From Micropterix aruncella (taxonomy: Eukaryota; Arthropoda; Insecta; Lepidoptera; Micropterigidae), in NCBI GenBank assembly GCA_944548615.1, contig OX155972.1:4792475-4856474 (forward strand): a stretch of 64,000 nt of DNA, read 5' to 3'. Below are positions 11,703 to 22,400 of this stretch, one piece after another. The notes beneath the pieces were generated by a model. The model was not told where the DNA came from. It made no database searches and was given only the letters and a program-made list of their open reading frames with translations. Position 1 is the stretch's first letter. Every line of letters begins with the position of its first letter. The position numbers were made by a program, and so were the translations under genes.

Positions 11703-11930
11703 ATCATCGAGGGGTGTCAACTACTACGGACGAACCCGTCACTTCATGGAATTACAACTAGAGCTGTCAACTACAACGGGCGAACATGTCACATCAGGAA
11801 GTTTTAACGATATTAGGTCGTTCTGTCTTCCGTGAGGTGAGCGTAGAAGACTTGTGACGAAAAGATTTTATAATTCACGGCGAGCGTTGAAACCCCACCC
11901 ACCACCCAGGCAGTTCTAACGACGTACACT
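11703..11930 (+). repeat. family B fragments (two start modules in tandem)
   Basis: Two diverged 5' modules in a row: TCAACTACTACGGACGAACC at ~11718, then CTAGAGCTGTCAACTACAAC at ~11758. The hairpin region and GAGGTGAGCG.AGAAGACTT follow. Confidence 0.7.
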
Positions 11931-12528
11931 ACTGTGAAAAAGTCTTCGAACAGTTACCCACAAAATGAACGACGTGTCGTATTTTTGAAAGTAACTAAGT
12001 GAGCCCATTCCTTTTTTTTCGGGCTTGTTCATTCATCGCAGGAGTCATAAAACTTTATTATACATTTCTGCAACCTACCTGGGTTGGGAAACAATTAGAA
12101 GAGTGGACAATGGTTAAATTTTCACAAAATGCCGTTCTCGTCTTTACCTGAAAAAGGGGTTGTATTTACTACTAATATTATTTTTGAGTAGTTGCATATT
12201 GAGCACGTCGCAAAACGGTTATTGTGAAATAGTTTTTGATTCTCTCTGCGAATATTTAAAAAATATATAATTCGAAATACCGTCGTTTAACCCTGCCGCG
12301 GAAAATTGTTTATATTGTTGTTGACCTGTGAACTCTTTGATTATATTTTATTAAAATGAATAAAATTAGTGCAATGGATCGACAAAAAAATGTTATTCAC
12401 CATAAAGAAGGATATTCAGTGCGAAAAATCCTAAGTATTTATTTACTTCAGTATTTATTTATTTATTTAAGCATCCTAAGTATTTATTTAAACTAAGTAT
12501 TTATTTATTTATTTACAGTTTACAGTAA
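11931..12528. other. no gene; TATTTATT-rich simple sequence at 12433-12522
   Basis: AT-rich sequence. The end is dominated by repeats of (C/A)TAAGTATTTATTTA(TTTA)n, a local low-complexity expansion immediately before the next family B copy. Confidence 0.5.
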
Positions 12529-12529
12529 C

Positions 12530-13088
12530 TAGGGTTGTCGACTACAGCGGGCGAGCCCGTCACCTCAGGAAGTGTTAACGATTGGTCGTTCTATCTCCCT
12601 GGAGTGAGCGGAGAAGAATTGGACAAAACAGTCCACCGTCAAGCTCTGCCACAAACCCGTAAGAGGCCAACGCCTTAACCGCGAGATAGCCAGGAGTGTT
12701 ACCCAGCGGGCTTACACTCACGCCCTTACTTCCAATTGCGACCAGATTACTCCAATCTCTCGAATGGTTACGAGTTGGAGGTCGCTTGCGCGGTCCTCTC
12801 CCTTACGAAGCGGTGAAACGGTGTATACCGAATCTATCGCAGACCACGGCATCCTGTGCCCGGCTGTTCACCCAGGATTGCGTAGCCGATGGTCGTTTCA
12901 AGAGCAGTCGCCGTAAGGTCCGCGACCACCCCCGCTCTATAGGAAATAGTACTGCTTCCAGACTCCCCCGACTGTTTGTCAAAGTGCACAGTCCATTGGC
13001 TAACGCCGCACGGTGCGCAGACCGTCCATGAGCGCCAGAAGGTTGATTCCTAGGGGAAACTAGCCCTAAGGCCAGAGTCCTACCCGTC
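12530..13088 (+). repeat. family B repeat copy
   Basis: Begins GTTGTCGACTACAGCGGGCG and includes the hairpin, CCGTCAAGCTCTGCC, the GAGGTCGCTTGCGCGGTCCT block, CGCAGACCACGGCATCC and GCGCAGACCGTCCATGAGCG. Closest in the window to 8750-9510. The 3' end is missing. Confidence 0.8.
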
Positions 13089-13589
13089 CTACGCAGACAG
13101 ACATACAGACGGACGTATTGGCAGACACACAGACAGACTTCAATTTGAAAATGGTCTTAATCATCTCAGCTCGGCTGAAATGGATATATCAGCCTAAATC
13201 TCGAAAAAATACTCGTTCACAATATTTTCCCTCCTGGTTTTAAAATTGTGTTGTTACTATTAACATATCCCAGTGACCCTCGTCTCGTGAAACAGCACAG
13301 ATGCATAAACGAATTTCAGCTGCCTAGAGATGACGGATATTAACGTGTTACATGGACCACTTTTCGCTACGTTATGACGCCGTTACGTCAATATGTAAAT
13401 TTTATTGAGCGAGGATGATGCAGAAGATTAACATGACGTCACAACACCTGATCTTATAAAAAGTAATATCTGCAGGATAAACGTGTCGAATATTAGCCGG
13501 CCGCGCGCAGTTGATTGAAAAAGCGCGCACGCTTTTTCCTCCCTTTTTGCACGTGGTAATAGTTTTTAATAGTGGTTTTTACTTTTGCT
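13089..13589. other. no gene; CAGACAGA-type dispersed motif
   Basis: Starts with CAGACAGACATACAGACGG...ATGGTCTTAATCATCTCAG...TGATATATC-like sequence. The same order recurs at 58553-58640, so it is a dispersed element end. Otherwise unassigned. Confidence 0.45.
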
Positions 13590-13700
13590 TGAAAAGCTAT
13601 TTAATGTTATCTAGGATACTGGCCATATTCCATCTGACTGGCTCAAATCGACCTTTATTACCTTGCCAAAAGTATCCAATGTTTCCCACGTACGTTAGGA

Positions 13701-14707
13701 AAGTGGAAAATATTCAAATTCGAATACTGAAACAAATGGCACCAAAAGGCTCAATACAAATTAAGCAAAATAATTACACAGAACTCTACTCCTCAATTGA
13801 TGTCTTGCCTATAAGTTTCTTCGTATGGTATAAAATTCTGCTTGACAACAACGAAAACGGTTCGTTACGAATACCTGCCGATCATGTACACAGAACTCGG
13901 CTACGTGAAAAGGGGTATTTGAAATATAACAAGCAAAACAATTATTACGGCGATAGAACTCTTGAATTCATTGTTCCAAAATTATTCAATCACTTTTCTA
14001 TAAAATTAGACAACTCAATCAGCAAATACTTACTAAAGAAAACATTGAAATTTATACTACTAAGCAACCTAAATAATGACTTACCCAGGCGAGCTAATTG
14101 AAATAATTTAAATATTATGTAATATAAATACTATAATAGAGAAATTAAAAACTATATTAGTGTAAATTAGCATAAATATGTAAAAGCAGTAGCATAACTG
14201 TAACAAGTAAAAATTCTATTAGACTAAATTAGCATTAACATCAAGTAGAATAATTATGGTAAACCAAGCTAATTAAGATAAGTTAGGTTAGGTTAGGGCA
14301 TAAGTATAGATATCTGGTATGAATCAATTTATTAGTGTAATCATTTGTTATTGTAATTGTAAACAAAGTAAGTATACCAGGATAATTAGTATAGGTTAGG
14401 TTAGATTAGTAAGTAGGCATATTAATTTACTGGAAAAGAATATTTATAAGTGTATATTAAGCTAGTTATGATAGGAGATATAAGTTAGATTAGGTTAGGT
14501 TAGGAAGTCAATGCATCTACTTAACGTAAAAAGTTATAATAGTTAATAAAAGTATAATAGGTAATAGATAATATAAGTCAGAATTATAAACACATTATTG
14601 TTAGTTACCCACTGAAAAGGCACTAGCCTTAGTGGGGAACTGTGACATGTAATTTGTATCTTTTTTTAAGAATAAAGACTACTACCAAAAAAAAAAAAAA
14701 AAAAAAA
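13701..14707 (+). mobile_element. 5'-truncated poly(A) LINE nested in the RTE-like LINE
   Basis: The coding remnant to 14101 (KVENIQIRILKQMAPKGS ... LREKGYLKYNKQNNYYGDR, TLEFIVPKLFNHF) is a Jockey/CR1-type RT C-terminus. A ~580-bp 3' UTR follows, with repeated TTAGG-like tracts, 'TGACATGTAATTTGTATC', an AATAAAGA signal and a poly(A) run at 14691-14707. The flanking RTE reading frame stops before it and resumes just after the poly(A), so this is a later insertion. Confidence 0.85.
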
Positions 14708-15128
14708 TGCAAAAAAATGTAATGAGTACAGAACTATCTCTCTAAAGAATCATGTCTTGAAAATCTTTTTACAAGTGATTCATCAGCAAATCTACTTTAA
14801 AAGTGAGAGCGTGATCTCAAATTCACAATTTGGATTCAGAAACGATTTACGTACCAGAGACGTATTATTTGGCTACCAGCTTGCAGGCTTGCAGAGGTTG
14901 CATGGATATGAACCAGGACGTTCATGTATGTTTTATCGATTACGAGAAAGCGTTCGACAGAGTGCAATACTAAAGACGATGGGTCTCAACTCGAAGGACA
15001 TACGGTTTGTTAAGAACTTATACTGGAACCAAAAGGCCTAATAGGTAAGAGTAGTAAATAGACTCACGGTTGATATTTTGAGAGGCGTTCGACAGGGATG
15101 CATCCTTTCCCACCTACCGTTCAATATA

Positions 15129-15528
15129 TCGTCGCCTTACAATTATAACTCGATAACTCATATTTAGTAGTTCAGAGATAAACGGGTTTGAATGTTTTTT
15201 TTAAGTTTCAATACGTCCACCATTTTAGATTTGTGAAAACTAATAAGTGGACCTAATTACTAACCTAAAACTAGATAAGTGGAGATATCAAGTTTCTGCG
15301 CTACTTTAGCAGACAGTGCTGCAAACTTTAAGCTAGATAAGTCTACATATCGATTTTTAGTATTATAGATAGAGGTGATTTTCAACTTATCAACGACCGT
15401 TAACTCCTAAGGGCGGGAGAATTTCAGTTATTTAGTTTTAGGAAATATAGATATTTTTACATCTTTTAGCATACTTATCTCAAAAATGCCAATTTTCGAG
15501 TTATCAAGTTATAATTGTAAGGCGACAA
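15129..15528. mobile_element. 400-bp MITE with TA target duplication, nested in the RTE-like LINE
   Basis: The left end TCGTCGCCTTACAATTATAA.TCGATAACTC matches the inverted right end GAGTTATCAAGTTATAATTG...GGCGACAA. Removing the element with one TA rejoins the RTE reading frame, so the target duplication is TA. That is the Tc1/mariner-type signature. No transposase is encoded. Confidence 0.85.
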
Positions 15529-16278
15529 TATACTCCGAGTACATCTTTTAAGAAGTCCTTGACGATTAAGAATTAGGTATAATAGTAAACGGGAAAGCTA
15601 TCAACAACATCAGATATGCAGACGATACTATTTTGATTGCTTCAAATTCAAAAGATCTTTAGGTGTTATTGGACAGGATTCAATCGGTGAGGGCTTACGG
15701 TCTCAAAATGAAAGTCAAGAAAACCAAGTGTATTAGCGTCGCCAAAACACAGTTGATTGACCCAGACTTAATATGTAATGGCTTAAAATTAGACAAGGTC
15801 CACAAATATAAATACTTGCGTTGCTATGTTGACGAACAAAGAGATAACAGCCTTAAGAAAGAAGATGTCGGATATAACAAGCTAGAGCCGTCTTCATAAA
15901 AATCAAGAAACTTCTATGCGATAAAAAGGCTTAAGATGCAACTTAGTGTTCGCCTGGTACGCTGTTACTTTTCTCCGTTATACTGCATGGTCTAGAAGCG
16001 TGGACACGTACGGATTCCATGTGCAAGAAGGTGGAAGCGTTCGAAATGTGGATCTATATGAGGATGTTAAGGATTTCTTGGAAGGACAAAGTGCGAAATG
16101 TAATAGTTTTGCAAAGCGCGGGTAAATCGTTGGAGGTTTTAAAAATCATTAAAAGACAGAAGATGGAGTATCTTGAGCACAAGTATGCGTAATCAAAAAT
16201 ATGAGCTATTACAACTGATCGTCCAAGGGAAGATACAAATAATATGTATGTATTAGATAATATGTAAGGATAATTTGG

Positions 16279-16378
16279 AGCTGTGAATTCTTTGCATTCA
16301 ATCGCACATGTGTGCAGTTGTTGGTCCTTAAATTTCTTTCAGTTCTAAAGATAATTTAAGGACGAAGGAATTCACAGA
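16279..16378. repeat. nested fold-back at the end of the RTE-like remnant
   Basis: Outer arms GCTGTGAATTCTTTG / GAAGGAATTCACAG and inner arms GTCCTTAAAT / ATTTAAGGAC can form one long stem-loop. It lies just downstream of the last readable RTE codons. Could be a tiny MITE or a LINE 3' structure. Confidence 0.6.
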
Positions 16379-16892
16379 TGTTGACTTTATCTACTCTCAC
16401 CTGGTTAATGCTTGTCCTCCAGGCCAGTAGAAAGCCCAGAACGGATCACTGGGAAACGGAACAGCAGACGGGTCACAACGCCACAGGTGACATCGTTCAG
16501 TAATGAGATGCAGGCGAATCTCCGGAGTAAGATGAGCCGTTGAAATTTCAGTATGGTTCCGGATCACGTCTTCTAAACAGACGACCTGTGTCGCTGACGA
16601 AAATGCCCTGGGAAACGTAACGAAAATATTATTGTAATAATGTAAGGTCCTAATTGTTCTTTCGAAGAACCGGATTTTTATAAGTTCATTTTAGGAATGG
16701 TAGGTTACAATGCTTTCAAAACGCGTCGATATACTTCCCCAATTATATTTTTATATCAATTGATTCAAGAAACTATTTATTTACCAGAGATACTATGTAA
16801 GTTTGAATTGTACGTACCAGTAAAATACATAACGAAGAGACTGCATCTATTGTTTAATGTACTGTACCATCGTACAAATAATATTTAAAGTA
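16379..16892. other. no gene recognised
   Basis: Mixed composition; no supported ORF or repeat boundary. Confidence 0.4.
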
Positions 16893-16894
16893 GG

Positions 16895-17605
16895 TCAACT
16901 AGAGCTGTCAACTACAACAGGCGAACCCATCACCGCATGAAGTTTTAACGATATTATATCGTCCTGTCTCCCGTGAGGTGAGCGCAAGAAGACTTGGGAC
17001 GAAAACAATCCTATGTCTAGCACACTAGACGAAAACAACCACACGCCCGTCAGAGACCAACGCCTTATGGCGAGGCACCGGGAAAGGTAACCAGCGAGCA
17101 GCCTCGCCCCTTAATTACTGGTTTGGAAGGATACCTCCATCTGAAATTAACCTTCAGGATACCTCCTACCTCATAACTAGTTACAGGATCGAGGTCGCTT
17201 GCGCGGTCCTCTCCTTACGTAGTGATGATACGGTGTCTACCGAATCTATCGCGGACCACGGCATCCTTTGCCCGGCTGTTCACCCGGAATTGGGTGGCCG
17301 AATGATCGGTTCAAGAGTAGTCGCCGTAAGGTTAACAGCTGCCCCTGCTCTATAGGAAACATTACTGTTTCCAGATTCCCTTGGCTGTTAGTCGGATTTC
17401 ACAATCGATTGGCTGACGCCATGCGGTGCGCAAACCGTCCAGAAGCGCCCGAAGCGAAACTGGCCCGCAAGCACAGAGTACTACCCGGGCTCGCACTTCT
17501 AAGTGGAGGCTACCAAATAGGTGCTGACCTGTGAGTTGGGCCGGCCCTAACACATGAGTCGTAATGGCCCAACTGCACTGGGTCCATTAGCTCCCACTTC
17601 TAACA
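16895..17605 (+). repeat. family B repeat, nearly complete copy
   Basis: Starts CTAGAGCTGTCAACTACAAC and proceeds through hairpin, GCCAACGCCTTATGGCGAGGC, CCTTCAGGATACCTCCTACC, GAGGTCGCTTGCGCGGTCCT, CGCGGACCACGGCATCC, GCGCAAACCGTCCAGAAGCG. It ends CCATTAGCTCCCACTTCTAA. One of the best single references for the family in this window (about 0.7 kb). Confidence 0.85.
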
Positions 17606-17689
17606 TACAAAAATACAATAAAGATCTATCTACCTATAATTGTCTGTTGGTTATTCTTATAGGTATCTCTCTTCTTATTTTTTAAATTT

Positions 17690-18480
17690 TTATTTTATTT
17701 CTGGAAACATACACCGCATACAATATACAAACGTGTGCATAAACATAATTTAGAAAAAAAAGAAAAACATTACGCCGATAATCGTTTCCTACGAAAGTAA
17801 CAGTTTTCCGAATATTACACATTTGGATTTTAGCATATTACACTCTAAAATTAATTATAAAATAAACTAAGTTCATATTAAATATAAAATTAATTTAGAA
17901 AATCGATGGGAGAGGTAGGGAATTGGAAATGATTAGGAAGAAGGAGTTAGACGATAGTATGTGTATATAGATATAAATAAAGATATAGATAGGTCGTATA
18001 GTTAATATATAGATACAGATATTTATTGATGTTTATAGATATTTTTAGATATTTATAAATATTTGTAGTAGCTACTGATATGTTGCATGAAAGTATATAA
18101 CTAAGTACGATAGGTATTAACAAGCTCGTTAGATGCAATTGATTTCAATAATTCTTTAACGAACGTCGGTTGGTTGAGGTTGAAAGTGTCGATGGTGGAG
18201 AAACGAGAGTCGTACGTGCACATCAGCCTATAAGCGATGGAATTTTTCCCGTAGTTGGTATTGGCACGAGAGACCTCAAACGTGCGTGAATTGTGAATTA
18301 GTCGCGGAGGAACGAAAAAACGTAAGTTTTCCACAAGGTATGGACTATCTATGGTATTGTGGATAACTTTGTGTAACAGTACCATATCAGCCACAGTGCG
18401 TCGGTCTTCTAGAGCTTTCATACCGAAGTGGTCCAGTCTGCTCTCGTACGTAGGAAGACCGAAGCGTCCGCGATAATTAA
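17690..18480 (-). mobile_element. 5'-truncated LINE (RT C-terminus and 3' UTR)
   Basis: The minus-strand frame 18421-18101 reads MKALEDRRTVADMVLLHKVI, then DSPYLVENLRFFVPPR and FSTIDTFNLNQ. It is preceded in frame by LPTYERRLDHFG. This matches the post-RT region of R1/Jockey-type LINEs ('RR..D..fl.ki..G.id.p.ll..i.f.vP'). The 3' UTR is a GATATTTATA-rich sequence at 17950-18070. Confidence 0.8.
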
Positions 18481-18486
18481 TTCTAC

Positions 18487-18710
18487 TTGTTTAAAAACTG
18501 CTTTAAATTTCAATCGCGTGCAAGCAGAGACATCGTTCCTTGCTAAGAATACAAGATCGGCGCAGGTACCACAATATTTAGTGCCCAGGAGACTTACATC
18601 GTTTGGACAACACCAATATCATTACCTTGCTGCGAGATTAATGAATATTTTAGGAAAACACTTCGATATTTCAGTACTGACGCAGGTAGTTCTTTAAAAA
18701 AAGTCTCAAT
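18487..18710 (+). mobile_element. LINE C-terminal fragment, head-to-head with the previous one
   Basis: The frame includes RSAQVPQYLVPRRLTSFGQH and HYLAARLMNILGKHFD, the usual LINE C-terminal 'R....YLVPR..t..G......ar..N.LP' pattern. No 3' tail is visible. It abuts the minus-strand fragment directly. Confidence 0.65.
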
Positions 18711-18825
18711 CAGTGGTTAATTAGTAAAGGAAAAACGGAAACTGAATGTATCCTCATGACATTTTAAAAATAGCAACGTATTTACACTCTCTCACATCTC
18801 TAACAATATAAATTAGGTAGACAAT

Positions 18826-19443
18826 GGGCTCGATTGCGTTTCTTCGTGAACTAAAATCGGAAATTAGTCCGTGTGAACGAGACAGGGCAATACGCTAGAG
18901 CGGAGTGTGAGATGACCGGTTGTCACTTTTTCGCATTAAAACTGCCCGCCACAGTCAAATTTTACACCGCACGAAATACCATATGCTCGAATTTATTCGG
19001 ACGAGTATAAGTTAGTATATTTATCGACGATCGTTAGTTTCATATTCCGCTCTAACGTATTGGTCTGTCTCGTTCGCTTGGACTAATTTTAGTTTTAGGG
19101 GCTCTCTAGACGATCAAGCATGCTTGTCAAGCATCGCGTCGCGGGCTGGGAGGGGATAGTAAACTGCAGGAATAATGCAAATATTTTTTTCAAGTGTTTA
19201 CCAAAAATGCCTAATTTTGTAGTTTATACCAGGGAGTCACGTAATAGGACGTAATTAATTGATGAATGACGTGACTCTCTGGTATAACACTACAAACATA
19301 GGCATTTTTAGTAAATATTTTTAAAAAATATTTGCATGTTTCTTGCGGTTTACGATCCCTGCCCAGCTCGTGACGCAATGCTTGACAAGCATTCTTGATC
19401 GTCTAGATAGCCCCTTAGTTCACAAAGAAACGCAATCGGGCCC
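18826..19443. mobile_element. MITE family 2, copy 1 (carries MITE family 1)
   Basis: The left end GGGCTCGATTGCGTTTCTTC (18826) pairs with the right end ...AGAAACGCAATCGGGCCC (19443). The TIR continues inward through GTGAACTAAAAT and TTAGTCC..GCGAACGAGACAG. A second copy at 41841-42718 lacks the internal MITE and so shows the pre-insertion site. Non-coding. Confidence 0.85.
19098..19414. mobile_element. MITE family 1, complete 317-bp fold-back copy, TTA target duplication
   Basis: It begins GGGGCTCTCTAGACGATC and ends ...GATCGTCTAGATAGCCCC. The arms (~150 bp) are inverted almost end to end, including GGCATTTTT..GTAAATATTT near the centre. TTA flanks both sides (19095-19097, 19415-19417). The uninterrupted MITE 2 copy at 42105-42118 has one GTA at this point, confirming a 3-bp duplication with one substitution. 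Confidence 0.9.
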
Positions 19444-20470
19444 TATAGGTATGTAAACAAGAGTGAATTGAGCTTTTATTTTTACAACATTTGTATTTAT
19501 ATTTAATATTTTATAATTATTTTCTACTACTTTTATTTTATAATGATTTTTAATGATAATTTAGTTTTTTTTAAATTTTCTATAACAATTTTGTAACTTC
19601 TTTTTCATAAAAGTAAATTTTAAATTAAAAATAATGTCACTTAAAATTGGCGTTTTCCTTGAAACAGGGACTGCCTAGTTAGGAGTGATGCATAATCATT
19701 GTGTAAAAATAATTCCTAAATATATTTCTTAAATAAATAAAAATTATAAAAAATAACCTTTTACAAAACACCTGGCTGGAGTGATAACAATATAATCATA
19801 ATACGTAAACGTTAATTATTGTTATTATTATCTGCAAAAATGATAAACTGCGTTTCTGTTAAATCCCTTTGTGATTATAACGCGCAGAAGAATGCCAATG
19901 AACAAACAATGTTATTGTTATTCAAAACGCTGATAATAACAAAAAAATCTATTTTGATAAATTCTAAATTAGTATCTAAACAAAGACATCTGCGCGTCAA
20001 GCAGGGTTTCCTTGTCCCGGAGGTGAGAGGTGAAACCTTTGCACTTCGCACTAATAGTGGAAGGAAGTTTACTTAGTTTAATTTACCTAATTTATGTATT
20101 ACTTTCATTTATTACCATATTAATCTATTTATTTATTACTATTTTGGCTCCCTCTACTATATATTTACTTTTTATGCTTTGGACTGGTGCGGTAGTTTAC
20201 TTAGCGTTTATTTTGTTTTGTTTTTTTTTTATACCTAACAATTTCACATTAAAAAAAAACCTTTTATTTCTTTATATTTCTGTATTATCTATTCTTTAAA
20301 ATTGCATAGTGTATTATATGATTATTTAATAGGTGAAAACATATAAACAGTTTGTTTAATTTTGATTTGGTCATATGTTTTGTTATACTGTCTGTTTCCC
20401 GAAGAAAATAATAATTTAAAAACAATCGATTTACTGTCGAAAAGTCGATTTAATAATAAACGGTATGAAC
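19444..20470. other. no gene recognised; strongly AT-rich
   Basis: Long AT-rich stretch. ORFs at 19819-20299 are low-complexity hydrophobic or Lys-rich translations of AT-rich DNA, with no recognisable domain. Confidence 0.5.
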
Positions 20471-20474
20471 ACTT

Positions 20475-21490
20475 TGGAGCAACCCAACACCTCAGGCTGG
20501 TATAACGATATAAATCGTTCTTTCAACCATGGGGTGATTACATAGAGACTTGATTACTAACTAGCTCCGCCAATGTGCCCGTAAGATAAAAGATAAAAAG
20601 TATTTATTTCCAATACAACCATACAATTGTGTAGGAATGACAGTAATTAATCTTAAACTAGTTTCTCAATTTAGCCAAGAGATGATATACAATATATAAC
20701 TTTAAACTTACCAATTTACAAAAACAAAGACTATATGATAACAGTTTACAACAAAACAATTAACGGTAAATAATATGTATTAGATTAAATGGGTAGATAC
20801 GATGCTATGTATTTTCAAAATATTTTAAGAAGTCGTTATGACCATACATGTTGATTTTAATCAGATAGACTCGTTTCGTTTTTAATCGCTTTTAATCTTT
20901 CGGGCAATTTATTGAAAAGTTTGCGGCCTAAGTCGCCTGGAACTTGGCAGTACGTGCTACGAACGGTTGGAGATACAGGGTTTTATTCCTGGTGTCATGC
21001 CGATGTACTTCCTCGTGGGATATGGCCGAGCTCTTATTGCAATAGAATTCGCAAAGAGCTTCTTGAGCATACATCGCATATACGGTCAATATCCCTAGTT
21101 TTTGGAAGTGTTCACGACATGACTGCCGTGGACCAATACCTACCTACTATCGCACGTATGGCTCTTTTCTGGAGAGTGAGTAAGAGTCCAACGCTGTACC
21201 GCAAGGCACTGAGAAATAACACAGCTAGCCGACCTCACGCTCTTACTACCAGATTTGGCCGGATTACTCTATCCCCCGGTTTAATCACGGGTTCGAGGTC
21301 GCTTTGCGCTTGCTTACCTCACGTAAGCGGTTATTCAGTTTGAATATTGTGCGGACTGCGACGCCTGTTGTCCGCTATAGTCACTCGGGATCATGCGGCC
21401 GACGGATCGATTCAAGGGTTGAAGACGTAAGGTCTACAACTACCCTCCGCTGTCATAGGAAGTAACGACGTCCGACGGGTTAATCAACTA
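20475..21490 (+). repeat. family B repeat (subfamily 2) split by a LINE
   Basis: The 5' part 20475-20588 carries CACCTCAGGCTGGTATAACG...ATCGTTCTTTCAACC and CTAGCTCCGCCAATGTGCCC. The 3' part, from ~21196, carries CTCTTACTACCAGATTTGGC, GGGTTCGAGGTCGCTTTGCG, 'TGCGGACTGCGAC' and 'GTCATAGGAA'. The same subfamily, unsplit, is at 41060-41690. Confidence 0.75.
20588..21195 (-). mobile_element. 5'-truncated LINE inserted in family B
   Basis: Minus-strand frames read REHFQKLGILTVYAMYAQEA, then PVSPTVRSTYCQVPGDLGRK and LFNKLPERLKAIKNETS. These are the RT C-terminal 'LgiLtv...y' and 'fN.LP..ik' motifs of Jockey/CR1-type LINEs. The 3' end (20588-20760) is the same terminus as at 43190-43375 and 4741-4835, ending in AAAAGATAAAAGATAAA-type tail sequence. 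Confidence 0.8.
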
Positions 21491-21577
21491 TTCAAATAAT
21501 CCAACCTAATGAGCATGCTAGTACCTACATTTGAATAATGTACACACATAATCTATAGGATGTTTAAATCAATCGGC

Positions 21578-21830
21578 ATCCTTCAAGGGGATAAATCAGT
21601 ACGTACAAGATAAGCTCCTTAAAAAAAATGGGTTTTTTTTTTTTAAAAAATTCTTATGTTTTATTTAAAAATTTGAAATACTTGACTTTTAAATAAAAGT
21701 TTGCAATGGTTTGGGCGCGCTGCGCTATCTAGCGGTAAGTAAAATATCGCTAATTAACAATATTAGCTATATTTTACCTACTGCTAGATGGCCCATCGTG
21801 CTCAGCGCTTTTTATGCCATTTTTTTATTA
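21578..21830. mobile_element. family C palindromic element, copy 2
   Basis: The core palindrome at 21715-21820 (GCGCGCTGCGCTATCTAGCG ... CCTACTGCTAGATGGCCCAT) matches 4915-5130 and 59060-59160. The outer TCCTTCAAGGGGATAAATCA at 21581 is the reverse complement of the other copies' right flank. Confidence 0.65.
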
Positions 21831-22400
21831 GTGTAACGGCCCTTAAGTATCGTTACATGCAATCAAAAATTCATTGATTTCCAGTGAAATCCCCTGACAC
21901 AATTCAGCTATTATTCTACCTCGTGCAGCGATGAATCAGCACGTCGGAATAGAATACTCGGAATATTTTGAATTGCATCATATCTCGGCCTATATAAACC
22001 AGCGAAAAAGCAACCAAAGTACCATTCCTCGAGTGATCACGTCCCCAAGACAGCGACGGCATACTTCGGTACCCCGGCTTCTTGGTTACCTTTTCCTTTC
22101 TTTCCTTATCGAGGCGAGAAGCATCAGTCTGCACTCCCACAGACTCGAGCCGTGCCCAGTACGAGATACTAGGAGCACAAGTAAAATCCTCATCCATACA
22201 CCCTCGTAACTTCAGTCGCGCACCAATACCCACGCGTCAATATATTCTATTCGGGAAGCGTTTCAAACTGGCAATATCTAACTTTCAATAAACACCTTCT
22301 GATATACTTAAAATCGACTTTTAATACGGAGATAACCCGCAAGTTGTCACCACCACCTCACACCGCACTATTTGGAGTCTAGTAAGGGGTGGTCCCTCTA
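21831..22400 (+). promoter_or_regulatory. possible solo LTR or promoter fragment
   Basis: Starts TGTAACGGCCC after the palindromic element and contains a TATA-box-like CCTATATAAACC at ~21989 and AATAAA at ~22286, at LTR-like spacing (~300 bp). No matching second LTR, primer binding site or 5-bp target duplication was found, so this is only a suggestion. Confidence 0.3.

Larger units (their letters stand above)
13590..16236 (+). pseudogene. RTE-like LINE ORF2 remnant (endonuclease/RT), interrupted twice
   Basis: Collinear pieces of a reverse transcriptase. At 13610-13700 the frame reads DTGHIPSDWLKSTFITLPKV. It resumes after a second LINE at ~14720 with EYRTISL, then VLKIFLQVIHQQIYF, then SNSQFGFRNDL (14757-15041). 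After a MITE, the catalytic YADD sits at 15615-15626 within INNIRYADDTILIASNS. GLKMKVKKTKC and YKYLRCYVDEQRD follow at 15663-15899, and a FEMWIYMRMLRISW-like segment and YELLQLIVQGKI near 16010-16236. This order is typical of RTE/BovB-type 'endonuclease-reverse transcriptase' proteins. Multiple stops and frameshifts make it dead. The endonuclease domain is absent. Confidence 0.85.

Noticed and set aside
8899..13031. Similar ORFs starting MLPSGLTLTPLLPIATRLLQ in two family B copies, suggesting a conserved protein
   Set aside because: They arise because the repeat DNA itself is conserved. The other copies have stops and frameshifts here, the composition is that of a GC-rich non-coding repeat, and the minus strand is equally open.
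21831..22400. Solo LTR of an endogenous retrovirus-like element
   Set aside because: TATA and AATAAA spacing is suggestive, but no TG...CA boundaries with a 4-6 bp duplication, primer binding site or partner LTR could be shown. Kept only as a low-confidence feature.
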